Shown here: positions 6,272 to 14,780 of the stretch, piece by piece
Numbering within the stretch: the first letter of the stretch is position 1
Layout of the letters: every line of letters begins with the position of its first letter
NCBI GenBank assembly: GCA_016788205.1
Contig: JAEUTA010000029.1
Coordinates: forward strand, 1-64,000
Direction of reading: 5' to 3'
DNA: 64,000 nucleotides
From: Flavobacteriales bacterium
GTDB lineage: Bacteria; Bacteroidota; Bacteroidia; Flavobacteriales_F; PHOS-HE28
Translations under genes and position numbers: made by a program
The notes under the pieces: generated by a model
Databases searched by the model: none
The model's input: only the letters and a program-made list of their open reading frames with translations
What the model was told of the DNA's origin: nothing

Positions 6272-7363
6272 ATGCGCGTCACTCTCCCCTTCATCGTTAC
6301 GGCCGTCGCCATCGGTTCACTTGCCTTCTCCGCGTGCAACGTGGCGAAGATGCAGGCGCGCCACACCAAGAAGGAATTCAAGAAGGCGGGGCTGGCGGAG
6401 CACACTTTCGCCGGGCCTAACGGTCCCATGCACGTGTGGAGCAGCCCCTTCACCGGCAAGCCGAAGTTGATGCTCTTGCACGGCGTGACCTCCAGCGCGG
6501 GCATGTGGGCGGGCAATGCGGCAGCGCTCAGCGCCACGTACGACCTCATCCTCCCGGACCTGATCGGTCATGGGGGCAGCACCAACACCTGGAGCGGCAA
6601 CACCGTGGATGCGCAGATGGCGCACATCAATGCGATCCTGGACAGCCTGCAGGTGCAGGAGGCGATGTACGTGGTGGGCAACTCCTACGGCGGAGCGATG
6701 GCAGCCAACTTCGCCGAGCAGCGGCCGGACCGCACCCGTACATTGGTGATCGGTGATGGGCCGGCCAACGCGTACACCAAGGCGCTGGCTGACAGCGCCA
6801 CGCGCGCTCTGGGTGCCTCGGGAGGTATCCGGGAGTTCTTCAGCCCCACCGAACCGGAGCACATCCTGCGCAACATCAACGGCATCCTGTACGAGCCGCG
6901 CAAGATCCCACGCTGGGCGTTGAAGCAGATGTTCAAGACGGGCGCCGAACGCCGCCCGGTATACCTCGCCCTGTTGGACGACCTGATCGGCCGCGAGGAG
7001 CAATACGCCACCAAGCGCTACATGTGGACCATGCCGGTGTATGTGCTTTGGGGAGAGGCCGACCGGCTGATCCCGCCGGTGGTGGCGCAGGGCATCATGC
7101 GCATCAACGAGTTGCCGGCCGACCACTTGATCATGATGCCGAAGGCCGGTCACGCGGGCAACGTGGAACGCCCGCGCGAATTCGAGGCCATCCTGTTGAA
7201 CATTTTGAAGGACGGCCCTTGCCCGATGCCCACGCCGCCAGGTGAGGGTGTGTGCACCATGGAGTACGACCCCTGGTGCGGCTGCGATGGCAAGACCTAT
7301 GCGAACAAGTGCGCGGCCTGGCATGCCGGTGTGCGCGCAACGGCGCGGGGCGAGTGCAAATGA
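6272..7363 (+). CDS. Alpha/beta-hydrolase lipoprotein with C-terminal Kazal domain
   Basis: 363 residues. The N-terminus is a lipoprotein signal (hydrophobic run, LAFSAC). Residues ~50-310 form an alpha/beta hydrolase: LLHGVTSS (oxyanion region), GNSYGG nucleophile elbow, a late Asp in GEADRLIPP and His in KAGHAGN. The last ~45 residues form a Kazal-type domain with CGCDGKTYANKC and six Cys. Bacterial Kazal domains are protease-inhibitor-like; fusion to a hydrolase on a lipid anchor is unusual. Substrate unknown. It probably sits in the periplasm or on the outer membrane surface. The start was set by the signal peptide. Confidence 0.82.
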   Translation: MRVTLPFIVTAVAIGSLAFSACNVAKMQARHTKKEFKKAGLAEHTFAGPNGPMHVWSSPFTGKPKLMLLHGVTSSAGMWAGNAAALSATYDLILPDLIGHGGSTNTWSGNTVDAQMAHINAILDSLQVQEAMYVVGNSYGGAMAANFAEQRPDRTRTLVIGDGPANAYTKALADSATRALGASGGIREFFSPTEPEHILRNINGILYEPRKIPRWALKQMFKTGAERRPVYLALLDDLIGREEQYATKRYMWTMPVYVLWGEADRLIPPVVAQGIMRINELPADHLIMMPKAGHAGNVERPREFEAILLNILKDGPCPMPTPPGEGVCTMEYDPWCGCDGKTYANKCAAWHAGVRATARGECK

Positions 7364-7447
7364 GGGGCAGGCAACGTAGTGGCGTGATCGACCGCTCGTG
7401 GATCCGCTCGGTGTGAGCGGCGCCTGAATGGCCAACTTGCAGCGGTG

Positions 7448-8401
7448 ATGATCGGCGACCACCTATTCGTTCTGCTGCGGCTGCGCTGGCTGCAAGTACG
7501 GCGCGCGTTCCCGGTGTACGGTCGTTTCCTGCTCGCCTTTGCCGTGCTGGCCGCTACCTGGGCCTTGCGCAACGCGCTGATCCATGATGCCACGTACGCG
7601 CCGTGGGTCGCTGCCAGCGCCGTGTTGTTGGTGATGGGCCTGCATCAGCGGCGGCGGGATCACCGCTTCCTACAGCGGCATCTGCCGAAGGCGCATGTGG
7701 CCATGGCGGTGGAATACCTGGTGCTCGTTCTTCCTTTCGTGTGCGCGCTGCTGCTCGCTGCGGTTCGCTTTTGGGCCTTGTTGCCGCTACTGGTGGTTGC
7801 CGTACCGTGGTCTCCCGTGGCGCACAGCACCGGCGTGCGCGCGGTGTGGTTGCGCGACCACATTCCAACGCGCCTGTTCGAATGGCGGAGTTCCTTGCAG
7901 GCCACCCATCCGTGGACGCTGCTGGTGTGGCTGCTGGCACTGGCCTTCTGCTGGCTACCCGTGTTGCCGCTCTTCCTCTTGGGCGGCATCGCTTTGGTGG
8001 CCATGGGTGCGCAGGAGCAGTGCGAACCGCGGGCGATGCTCCTCGCCACGGCGAACGAGGCGCGCGCCTTGTTACGGACCAAGGTCTACGGTGCGGTTCG
8101 ACTGATGCTTCTGGTGCAACTACCGGTACTGATCGGTGCCACGCTCTCCCGACCGGACTGGTGGTGGATCCACGGGCTGTTCGGTATCGGTATGCTCGTG
8201 CTCGTGGCCTATGCCGTAGTGCTCAAGTACGCGAACTACCGGCCCAATGAGCGCCTGGAAGCGAACGGCGCCAATGTGGGTGTGGCGGCGGTATTCGCGA
8301 TCTTGCCCGGCCTCGGTCTGGTGCCGCTCATCATGTTCCTCACCGAACTGCCGAAGGCACGCGCCAACCTCCATGCCTACTTCCATGATCACCATCACTG
8401 A
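7448..8401 (+). CDS. ABC transporter membrane component
   Basis: 317 residues with about seven to eight hydrophobic segments, beginning around residues 25-45, 50-65 and 85-120. It resembles the membrane half of ABC exporters in Bacteroidota. The ATPase gene starts 17 bases before its stop, so the two are translationally coupled and should form one exporter. ATG at 7448; a GTG one codon upstream is equally possible. Substrate unknown. Confidence 0.7.
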   Translation: MIGDHLFVLLRLRWLQVRRAFPVYGRFLLAFAVLAATWALRNALIHDATYAPWVAASAVLLVMGLHQRRRDHRFLQRHLPKAHVAMAVEYLVLVLPFVCALLLAAVRFWALLPLLVVAVPWSPVAHSTGVRAVWLRDHIPTRLFEWRSSLQATHPWTLLVWLLALAFCWLPVLPLFLLGGIALVAMGAQEQCEPRAMLLATANEARALLRTKVYGAVRLMLLVQLPVLIGATLSRPDWWWIHGLFGIGMLVLVAYAVVLKYANYRPNERLEANGANVGVAAVFAILPGLGLVPLIMFLTELPKARANLHAYFHDHHH

Positions 8402-9071
8402 CCTCCGTTGCGCCTACGACCAGCGAATGGTCGTGAACATCCCCGCGTTCAGCATGGCGCGCGGTGTACAGGGCATCGTGGGATTGAACGGCGCGGGGAA
8501 GACCACGTTCTTGAACGCGCTCTACGGCTTCGGCCGCAACCGTGAAGCACGTGTTGCCTGGAACAACGTGGACATGGGGCATTGGAACACGGCGTTCCAA
8601 GAGGCGGAGAACTACTTCCATCCCGGCATCACGGGTCGGGAATACCTCGATCTGTTCATGCAAGGGGCACCAGCACGGGAGTTCGAACGCTTGAACACGC
8701 TGTTGGAGATACCGCTGGATCGACTGATCACTACGTACTCCACCGGTATGCGCCGCAAGCTGGCCTTGCTGGGTACGTTGCGGCTGGACCGGGAGGTGCT
8801 CTTGCTGGACGAACCGATGAACGGCCTGGACCTGGCCTCGGTGCGCGTGGTGGAAGCCGTGGTGCGCAAGCTGGCCGAGCGTGGTCGAATGATCATCATC
8901 ACCTCACACGTCCTCGGTCCGTTGGTGAGCTTGTGCGATCGGATCCACGTGCTCAAGAGCGGCTCCATCGAACGCACGTTCCAACGCGGCATGACCGATG
9001 GCTTGGAAGAAGCCCTGTTCGCCGACCTGGACAAGCGCACCAAGGAGATCATGGACGGTGCGGATACCTAA
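8385..9071 (+). CDS. ABC transporter ATP-binding protein
   Basis: 228 residues, the size of a free-standing ATPase subunit. Walker A is GLNGAGKTT, the signature is YSTGMRRK (variant of LSGGQ), Walker B is LLLDEPMNGLD, and the H-loop is TSH. The start at 8385 overlaps the permease gene; a longer frame from 8247 lies inside the permease and is rejected. It powers the exporter formed with the preceding gene. The YSTGM-type signature is common in drug- or antibiotic-type exporters. Confidence 0.88.
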   Translation: MITITDLRCAYDQRMVVNIPAFSMARGVQGIVGLNGAGKTTFLNALYGFGRNREARVAWNNVDMGHWNTAFQEAENYFHPGITGREYLDLFMQGAPAREFERLNTLLEIPLDRLITTYSTGMRRKLALLGTLRLDREVLLLDEPMNGLDLASVRVVEAVVRKLAERGRMIIITSHVLGPLVSLCDRIHVLKSGSIERTFQRGMTDGLEEALFADLDKRTKEIMDGADT

Positions 9072-9139
9072 CGCACCTCACCGCCGGTAGGGTTCTCCTG
9101 CGCTGTTCAGCGTTGCGCGGGTGGCACCCGAAGGCCCCG

Positions 9140-11440
9140 TCAATGTTCCGGTGGCCGCGCACCCATCCGGAACGTCAAGGTGCCGCCGGCCATCAGTTCA
9201 GCATGGGTGATGTAAGTGCGGTCCAAGCGTTGACCGTTCAGTGACACCTGCTGCACGTACACGTTCCGGGGCCCTTGGCGTTCCGCGACCACGGTGAACG
9301 TCGTTCCGTTCGCCAGCGGAATGCGCGCGCGCTCGACCACGGGTGCACCCAGTTCGTAGCGTTCACTTCCGGGTTCCATCGGGTAGAAGCCCAGCGCACT
9401 GAAGATGTACCACGCGCTCATCTGGCCGCAATCGTCGTTGCCGCTCAGGCCGTCGGGCTTGGGCTTGTACATGATGTCGAGCACATCGCGCACCCGCTTG
9501 CCGGTCATCCACGGTCGGTCGCTGTAGTTGTACAGGTAGGGCACGTGATGGCTGGGCTCGTTGCCGTGCACGTAGTTGCCCATGATGCCATCGCGTGTGA
9601 TGTCTTCGGTGTGTTCGAAGTACTTGTCCGGCAGTTCCATGGTGAAGAGCGAATCGAGGTGAACGCCGAAGCGCTCTGGGCCGCCCATCAACCTGACGAG
9701 CTCACCTGGCTCGTGAGGCACGTAGAGACCGTAGTTCCAGGCGTTGCCCTCGATGAAGCCTTTCTGGTGCGTGTCCAGCGGGTCGAACTCTTTCAGGAAG
9801 GAACCATCGGCGAGCCGGGGGCGCATGAAGCCGGTGGAATGGTCGAACAGCCGGTCGGACAGCCCACAGCGCATCGCGAACTCGAGTTCCAAGGCTTTGT
9901 TGCCCAAGCGGAACGCCATCTTCTGGATGCAGCGGTCGTCATAGGCATACTCCAGGGTCTTCGAGACGCTCGCCCCACTGCGGTCCTCGGGAACGTAGCC
10001 CAGGTCGATGTAGTCGCCGAGTCCTTCGAAGCTGCGATGCCTAGCGGTGGCTGCGCATGCATCCAACGCGTGCTTTGCATCGAAGCCTCTGATGCCTTTC
10101 ACATGCGCATCAGCGATCACGCTCACGGCGTGGTAGCCGATCATGCACCAGTTCTCGTTGGCATGGTGGCTCCAGATAGGTAGCATGTGCTGCGCGCTTT
10201 GGTCGTAGTGCGCGAGCATGGAGTTGATGAAGTCCGAAGAACGTTCGCGCTGGATGATGTTGAAGAGCGGGTGCAGGGCGCGGTACGTGTCCCACAAGGA
10301 GAACGTTGTGTAGTTGGTGAAGCCCTCGGCGGTGTGGATGTTCTGGTCAAGCCCGCGATACCGGCCGTCGACATCCATGTAAACGGTAGGCGAGAGGCAG
10401 GCGTGGTACATCGCCGTGTAGAAGTTGGTCAATACTTCCGGACGCTTGCTTTCAATGTGGATGCGCGAAAGCTCTTTGCGCCAGGTGTCCCGTGTTTCAC
10501 CCACAACGCGGTCGAAGTCCCAATGAGGAACTTCGGTCTGCATGTTCTTCAAAGCGCCCTCGGTGCTCACCGACGACAAGGCCACTTTTACCAACAACTC
10601 TTCACCCACCGTGATATCGAAGTTGAACCAGGCACGCAATTGCTTTCCGGCCATCTCCGGAAAGTCCTTCGTCTGATCGAACTTCCGCCAGAAGCCCCGG
10701 TACTCTGTGGTCCGCTGGTCAGGTTGCTGGCCGTAGTCCGTGATCAGCTTATCGAAGGCGATCGCGAAGTACACCGTGCGAGTCCGACCCCAGCCATTGG
10801 TTTGTCGGTAACCCGTCACCAGGGTATCGTTCTCCACCCGAACGAATGTCCAAACGTTCTTGTCCGCGTGGTTATAGATGCCGTGTACCAGGTCGAGGAT
10901 GACGCGGCCCGTTTCCTTGCGCGGGAAGGTGTAGCGATGCATACCTACGCGCGTAGTCGCGGTCAGCTCCGCCTTGATGCCGTGGTCCTCCAAGAGCACT
11001 TCGTACTTGCCTGGCACCGCCTTCTCGTTCTTGTGATGGAACACCGATCTGAATCCGCTTTGTGGCGCTGCCGCCGTTCCCGGGTTCATCTGCAACGGAC
11101 CGGTCGTCGGCATCAGCAGGATGTCGCCGAGATCACTGTGTCCCGTTCCGCTGAAGTGCGTGTGGCTGAAGCCCACGATGGTACTGTCGTCGTATTGGTA
11201 ACCGGAGCAGGTGCTGTACACGGCCGGGTTGTACTTCCCATCAACGGCGTAGGGTATCGTGTCCGTATCGGGGCTCAGTTGCACCATGCCGAAGGGTGCG
11301 GTGGCGCCGGGATACACGTGGCCCATGCGCTGTGTGCCGATCATCGGATCCACATGCCGCAGCAGGTCCAGGTCGCTCCCTTGGGCCGATACACCATGGG
11401 TCAAGGTCGCGAGGAGCGGGAAGATGATGAGGCTACGCAT
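9140..11440 (-). CDS. GH92-family alpha-mannosidase, secreted
   Basis: 766 residues with a signal peptide cleaved around AQG (residue 20). The body follows GH92 exo-alpha-mannosidases: the start motif DPMIGT...GHVYPGATAPFGMVQLSPDTD, the acid region with DDCGQMSAWYIFSALGFYP, and HANENWCMIGYHAVS. These calcium-dependent enzymes remove terminal mannose, usually alpha-1,2, from N-glycans or mannans. It carries no sorting domain, so it is probably periplasmic. TATCCTTG just upstream of the ATG is a possible -7 box. It may work with the TonB receptor downstream in glycan use, which is inference. Confidence 0.9.
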   Translation of the reverse strand: MRSLIIFPLLATLTHGVSAQGSDLDLLRHVDPMIGTQRMGHVYPGATAPFGMVQLSPDTDTIPYAVDGKYNPAVYSTCSGYQYDDSTIVGFSHTHFSGTGHSDLGDILLMPTTGPLQMNPGTAAAPQSGFRSVFHHKNEKAVPGKYEVLLEDHGIKAELTATTRVGMHRYTFPRKETGRVILDLVHGIYNHADKNVWTFVRVENDTLVTGYRQTNGWGRTRTVYFAIAFDKLITDYGQQPDQRTTEYRGFWRKFDQTKDFPEMAGKQLRAWFNFDITVGEELLVKVALSSVSTEGALKNMQTEVPHWDFDRVVGETRDTWRKELSRIHIESKRPEVLTNFYTAMYHACLSPTVYMDVDGRYRGLDQNIHTAEGFTNYTTFSLWDTYRALHPLFNIIQRERSSDFINSMLAHYDQSAQHMLPIWSHHANENWCMIGYHAVSVIADAHVKGIRGFDAKHALDACAATARHRSFEGLGDYIDLGYVPEDRSGASVSKTLEYAYDDRCIQKMAFRLGNKALELEFAMRCGLSDRLFDHSTGFMRPRLADGSFLKEFDPLDTHQKGFIEGNAWNYGLYVPHEPGELVRLMGGPERFGVHLDSLFTMELPDKYFEHTEDITRDGIMGNYVHGNEPSHHVPYLYNYSDRPWMTGKRVRDVLDIMYKPKPDGLSGNDDCGQMSAWYIFSALGFYPMEPGSERYELGAPVVERARIPLANGTTFTVVAERQGPRNVYVQQVSLNGQRLDRTYITHAELMAGGTLTFRMGARPPEH

Positions 11441-11494
11441 GTCCGCAAGGATAGCTCAGCCGCCGTTGGGAACATCCGGCCGATGGACCAGCGC

Positions 11495-12901
11495 TCACAG
11501 CTTGACGAAGGGCCACGAAGCTCCATCGTCGCTGCGCACGCGGTAGAACCCTGGGGCCAACCCATGCAGGTCGAAAAGGAAACGGTCTTGCGCATGCTGG
11601 ACCGGAGCCGATACCGTTCGCCCTTGTGCATCGACGACCATGAGCGATCTCGGCGACAAGGGCTGCCGAGCGCGCACCGCGATCAGGTCCATGGCCGGGT
11701 TGGGGAACGCTGCGGACGCCTCGTGCCCGTCGTGAACGGGGAGCCCGGTGGTGGTGCATGTCTCGAACGCGCCGGCATCCAGCAGCGCATGCTGGCATCG
11801 GAGCGTGGCGTCGGCGGGGTGCACGTACTCGTACAGGGCTACCAATGGATAGCCGCTGGTGGCTAGGCCTGCCGGATACCCCATGCTGTGCGCCGGTGAA
11901 CCTTCGTCGATACGATAGTCGTAGTTCATGGCGTCAGCGAACGCGATGTACGCGATGCTGGTGCTGCGCAGGTTCGCGAGCGTATCCAAGGTGGCAGGCC
12001 AGGTGCTCATGAACGAGCCGCCCCCGGCCAGCACATTGTTGTAGGCTTTGAAGAAGGTCTCGGCAGGTGCCTGGAAGAAGGTGCCATTGGTCTTCTCGTT
12101 CACCAGGGTGTTGTTCACCGCGTACAGCGCATGTGGTCCCGGGTTGCTCAAGCCCTCCATACCGAAGCCCACCAGGTTGCTATTCTCGCCTTGTGCTCCC
12201 TGTTGCACCACGTTGCCGATGAGGTAGGCCTGTCCACCGTTGGGCAGGTCGATCTCGCGGCTCGCCGTTCCATCGGCTTCATTGCTGAAGCGGTTGTGCT
12301 CGATCAGGTTCACCCAGGCACGGCTCTTCAATTCATGCCCTACAACGGCGTGGTGGCTGTAGGTGGAGCGGAGGATCAACGAGTCAATGGCGCCGATGTA
12401 GAGGTTGTGCGAGTAGCCGTCGCCGTGACCGTTGTAGCCGAACTCGCTGTGTTCGATACGCATCGTGCTCGGATGGTATTCACCGCACAGGATGCCGTTC
12501 TGGTTGTGGTGGAAGTGGCAGTGCCGCACCGTGAGGCCGAGCCCTTCCAGCCGGATCCCCGCGCCATTCTGGTCCGGCACCTGGCATTCGCTGAACTCCA
12601 TCCATTCTACGGTGGCATGGTTCCCTTGGATCACCCAGATCGCCTTGCCACCCCAGGCGTTGCCGTTGCTTTCCAGGTGCGCCATACCGCCGATACCGCG
12701 GAGAACAAGGTCGTTCGCCTGCCAGCGCGCCACATCGTCGGGGTACACGCCGGCATCGATGTTCACCGTATCACCGTCGCTCACCAAGGTGCTCACCTGG
12801 CTCGGAGCGGTATAGGCACGTGTCGGTCCTACGGTCCATGTGTTCGGGAGCACGTGGAGCGGTAGCAGACCTGCGATGAAGGGAAGTGTGATGCGGCGCA
12901 T
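11495..12901 (-). CDS. Secreted parallel beta-helix protein with type IX sorting domain
   Basis: 468 residues from the ATG at 12901, which starts a signal peptide. Residues ~20-360 form a right-handed beta-helix (INIDAGVYP..., GIRLEGLGLTVRHCHF, NGILCGEY, HSEFGYNGHGDGYSHNLYIG), as in polysaccharide lyases and surface depolymerases. The last ~80 residues form a type IX sorting domain: AAFPNPAMDLIAV, VVDAQGRTV, GLAPGFYRVRSDDG. Exported and probably attached to the cell surface. No catalytic residues can be named, so enzyme activity is uncertain. A frame extension to 13027 is rejected because it lacks a signal. Confidence 0.82.
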   Translation of the reverse strand: MRRITLPFIAGLLPLHVLPNTWTVGPTRAYTAPSQVSTLVSDGDTVNIDAGVYPDDVARWQANDLVLRGIGGMAHLESNGNAWGGKAIWVIQGNHATVEWMEFSECQVPDQNGAGIRLEGLGLTVRHCHFHHNQNGILCGEYHPSTMRIEHSEFGYNGHGDGYSHNLYIGAIDSLILRSTYSHHAVVGHELKSRAWVNLIEHNRFSNEADGTASREIDLPNGGQAYLIGNVVQQGAQGENSNLVGFGMEGLSNPGPHALYAVNNTLVNEKTNGTFFQAPAETFFKAYNNVLAGGGSFMSTWPATLDTLANLRSTSIAYIAFADAMNYDYRIDEGSPAHSMGYPAGLATSGYPLVALYEYVHPADATLRCQHALLDAGAFETCTTTGLPVHDGHEASAAFPNPAMDLIAVRARQPLSPRSLMVVDAQGRTVSAPVQHAQDRFLFDLHGLAPGFYRVRSDDGASWPFVKL

Positions 12902-12989
12902 GCGCACAAGTAAGCACGTTCGGTCCACCGGTGGTCGAGCTTTCGTCCGATGTGTGGACGCCACGGACGGAACAGCGATCCTGATGGAC

Positions 12990-14213
12990 CTATGGCACCT
13001 GGCACTTGCCGCTCGTGATGCGACCATCGTTCATCCGGATGGTCCACATGTAGGCACCTGATCGGACCGGGATACGTTCCTGTGCGCTCTTCAAGCGGCG
13101 CTCCATTATCAGGCGGCCCTGGGCATCGTACAAGGTGATACGACCGCCGGCTTCAGCATCGATGAGCAGTTCACCGTTGCCGGTGCCAACGACACGGAAG
13201 ACCCGCATGGACCGTTCTTCCAACCCGACGGAGGCGATGTCCAGGGTCCAGGTCGCCGTATCGTTATTCCCACAAGGGTCATCATAGGTGTGCGTGAAGG
13301 TGTAGGTCCCTGCATCGGTGAAGGTGAACGTCGCGTTGGCCTGTGTATTGGTCTGCCCATTGCTGCACGTCCAGAGGTGCGTGCCTTGTCCGGTGTGGTA
13401 GTAGGTGATGTCGGCTGGCCCGTTACTGCTCGACCCCGTGAAGTAGGCATCGGTCCCGTTGGGGACGTCCATGTTCCAGGTGGCGGTAGCGCCCAGCACC
13501 GTGCTGCTGGCCACCGTTTGCAGGATGGTGGCGGTGGTCAGGTCCAGTCCCCCGCGGTAGGTGGCACCAACGCACGTCTCGTTGAAAAGCGTGCAGTAGA
13601 GCACACAGGCCGCTAGATACGTGCCGGCCAACGTGGGATGGCTTCCATCATCAACGTACAGGTCCATCGTGGGATGGTCTTCGCGAACGCTCTTCCAGGC
13701 TTCGCCGACGGGCGCAGCGAACCCATCGTTGTCCGTTGCCAGGGCGAGGTAGTTGTCATACAGTCCTTGTTGCATGCCCGCATAGGTGCACATGTAGGGG
13801 AATCCCGGGCAGTTCAACGCGTCGCCGTTCTCGCGTCCCCAGGTCATGTAGAACACGGGGTACGTGCATTCGTTGTTCGCTTCTATCGCGGCTACGAGCT
13901 GGATGGCGCCGATCTCGGTGTCGGTCACTTCGAAGGGCAGTGCGCCCAGTTGACTTTGCTCCTGGAGCACCACGAAATCCCACGGTTGCGAGGCGATGGC
14001 GGTGAGAGTGGGCGCGTAGGTAGCGTGTTGCGCGAGCTGGTACCCTCCCGGTGCGGACGAGGCCACGGTGACCTCCGCTTCCAATGACAGTGCCACCTGG
14101 CGCAGCATGTTCGGCAGGTCGTTGCTGTAGATGTAGCTGTTGCCGATGAAGAGCACACTGGTCTGTGCGGGCACACCGGCAGGGATGAACAGGAAGGGTA
14201 GTAGGAAGCGCAT
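12990..14213 (-). CDS. Secreted SGNH/GDSL-type hydrolase with PKD-like and type IX sorting domains
   Basis: 407 residues with a signal peptide (MRFLLPFLFIPAG...AQ). Residues ~20-230 look like an SGNH hydrolase: LFIGNSYIYSND (block I, related to DUF4886), and DDGSHPTLAG with the Asp-x-x-His near the domain end. Residues ~240-330 look like a PKD/Ig-like domain (TFTFTDAGTYTFTHTYDDPCGNND). The C-terminus is a type IX sorting domain (ITLYDAQGRLIMERRL, SGAYMWTI). An esterase or deacetylase acting on surface polymers is plausible. It lies upstream of the beta-helix gene in the same orientation, so they may be co-transcribed. Confidence 0.82.
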   Translation of the reverse strand: MRFLLPFLFIPAGVPAQTSVLFIGNSYIYSNDLPNMLRQVALSLEAEVTVASSAPGGYQLAQHATYAPTLTAIASQPWDFVVLQEQSQLGALPFEVTDTEIGAIQLVAAIEANNECTYPVFYMTWGRENGDALNCPGFPYMCTYAGMQQGLYDNYLALATDNDGFAAPVGEAWKSVREDHPTMDLYVDDGSHPTLAGTYLAACVLYCTLFNETCVGATYRGGLDLTTATILQTVASSTVLGATATWNMDVPNGTDAYFTGSSSNGPADITYYHTGQGTHLWTCSNGQTNTQANATFTFTDAGTYTFTHTYDDPCGNNDTATWTLDIASVGLEERSMRVFRVVGTGNGELLIDAEAGGRITLYDAQGRLIMERRLKSAQERIPVRSGAYMWTIRMNDGRITSGKCQVP

Positions 14214-14271
14214 GGTAGCGAGTCGGTCGCTAGCAACGACGTTCTTCAGGGCCGCTCGGTGGCCCAAGGCC

Positions 14272-14772
14272 TCAGCGACGTATGCCGTAGATCAACTCGT
14301 CCTGCACCACGCCATTCTTCACGAGCGTACCGTTCAGTGTAGCCTCCAGCGTGAAGCCCGCTCGCTCAAGCACCCGTTGCGATGCGATATTGCTGCCGAA
14401 CGGCGAAGCGTAGATGCGCGTCACCGATGGGAATTCGTCGAAGCCGAGCTGCACCATCTGTCGGATGGCCACGGGCATGATGCCCTTCCCGCGGTAGGGA
14501 TGAGCCAACCAATAGCCCAGTTCCAGGTTGTTCCGCCACAGGTCTTCTTTCGGATGCAGGCCAAGGGCACCCACGCATTCGCCCGCGATGGCGATGCACC
14601 GACGCAGCGCCGGACCAGCGATGGCGCGTTCGATGAAGAGCTTCCCGGCTTCTTCGGTAAAGGGGTTCGGGAACGAATCGGTGAGGTTGGCGAACACGGA
14701 CGCGTGGCTGGCATGTCGCACCAACGCGGCAAGGTCCGTGGTGCGGAAAGGGCGTAAGGAGAAGTCGAGCAT
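14272..14772 (-). CDS. GNAT N-acetyltransferase, RimJ/RimL type
   Basis: 166 residues from the ATG at 14772 (longer starts at 14811 would overlap the receptor gene's end). Typical RimL-like order: LRPFRTTDLAAL, then ELGYWLAHPYRGKGIMPVAIRQMV with the acetyl-CoA loop (R-G-K-G), and ASQRVLERAGFTLE. It transfers acetyl from acetyl-CoA to an amine, often protein N-termini. It starts 8 bases after the TonB receptor stop, so they are likely co-transcribed. Confidence 0.85.
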   Translation of the reverse strand: MLDFSLRPFRTTDLAALVRHASHASVFANLTDSFPNPFTEEAGKLFIERAIAGPALRRCIAIAGECVGALGLHPKEDLWRNNLELGYWLAHPYRGKGIMPVAIRQMVQLGFDEFPSVTRIYASPFGSNIASQRVLERAGFTLEATLNGTLVKNGVVQDELIYGIRR

Positions 14773-14780
14773 GCCGAACG

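Noticed and set aside
7404..7420. CCGCTC-ggtgt-GAGCGG hairpin between the Kazal hydrolase and the ABC genes
   Set aside because: Only six pairs and no T-tract; too weak to call a terminator.
10187..11866. 559-codon frame antisense to the GH92 gene
   Set aside because: It runs past the GH92 start and into the next gene, has no domain, and the minus-strand GH92 protein is complete.
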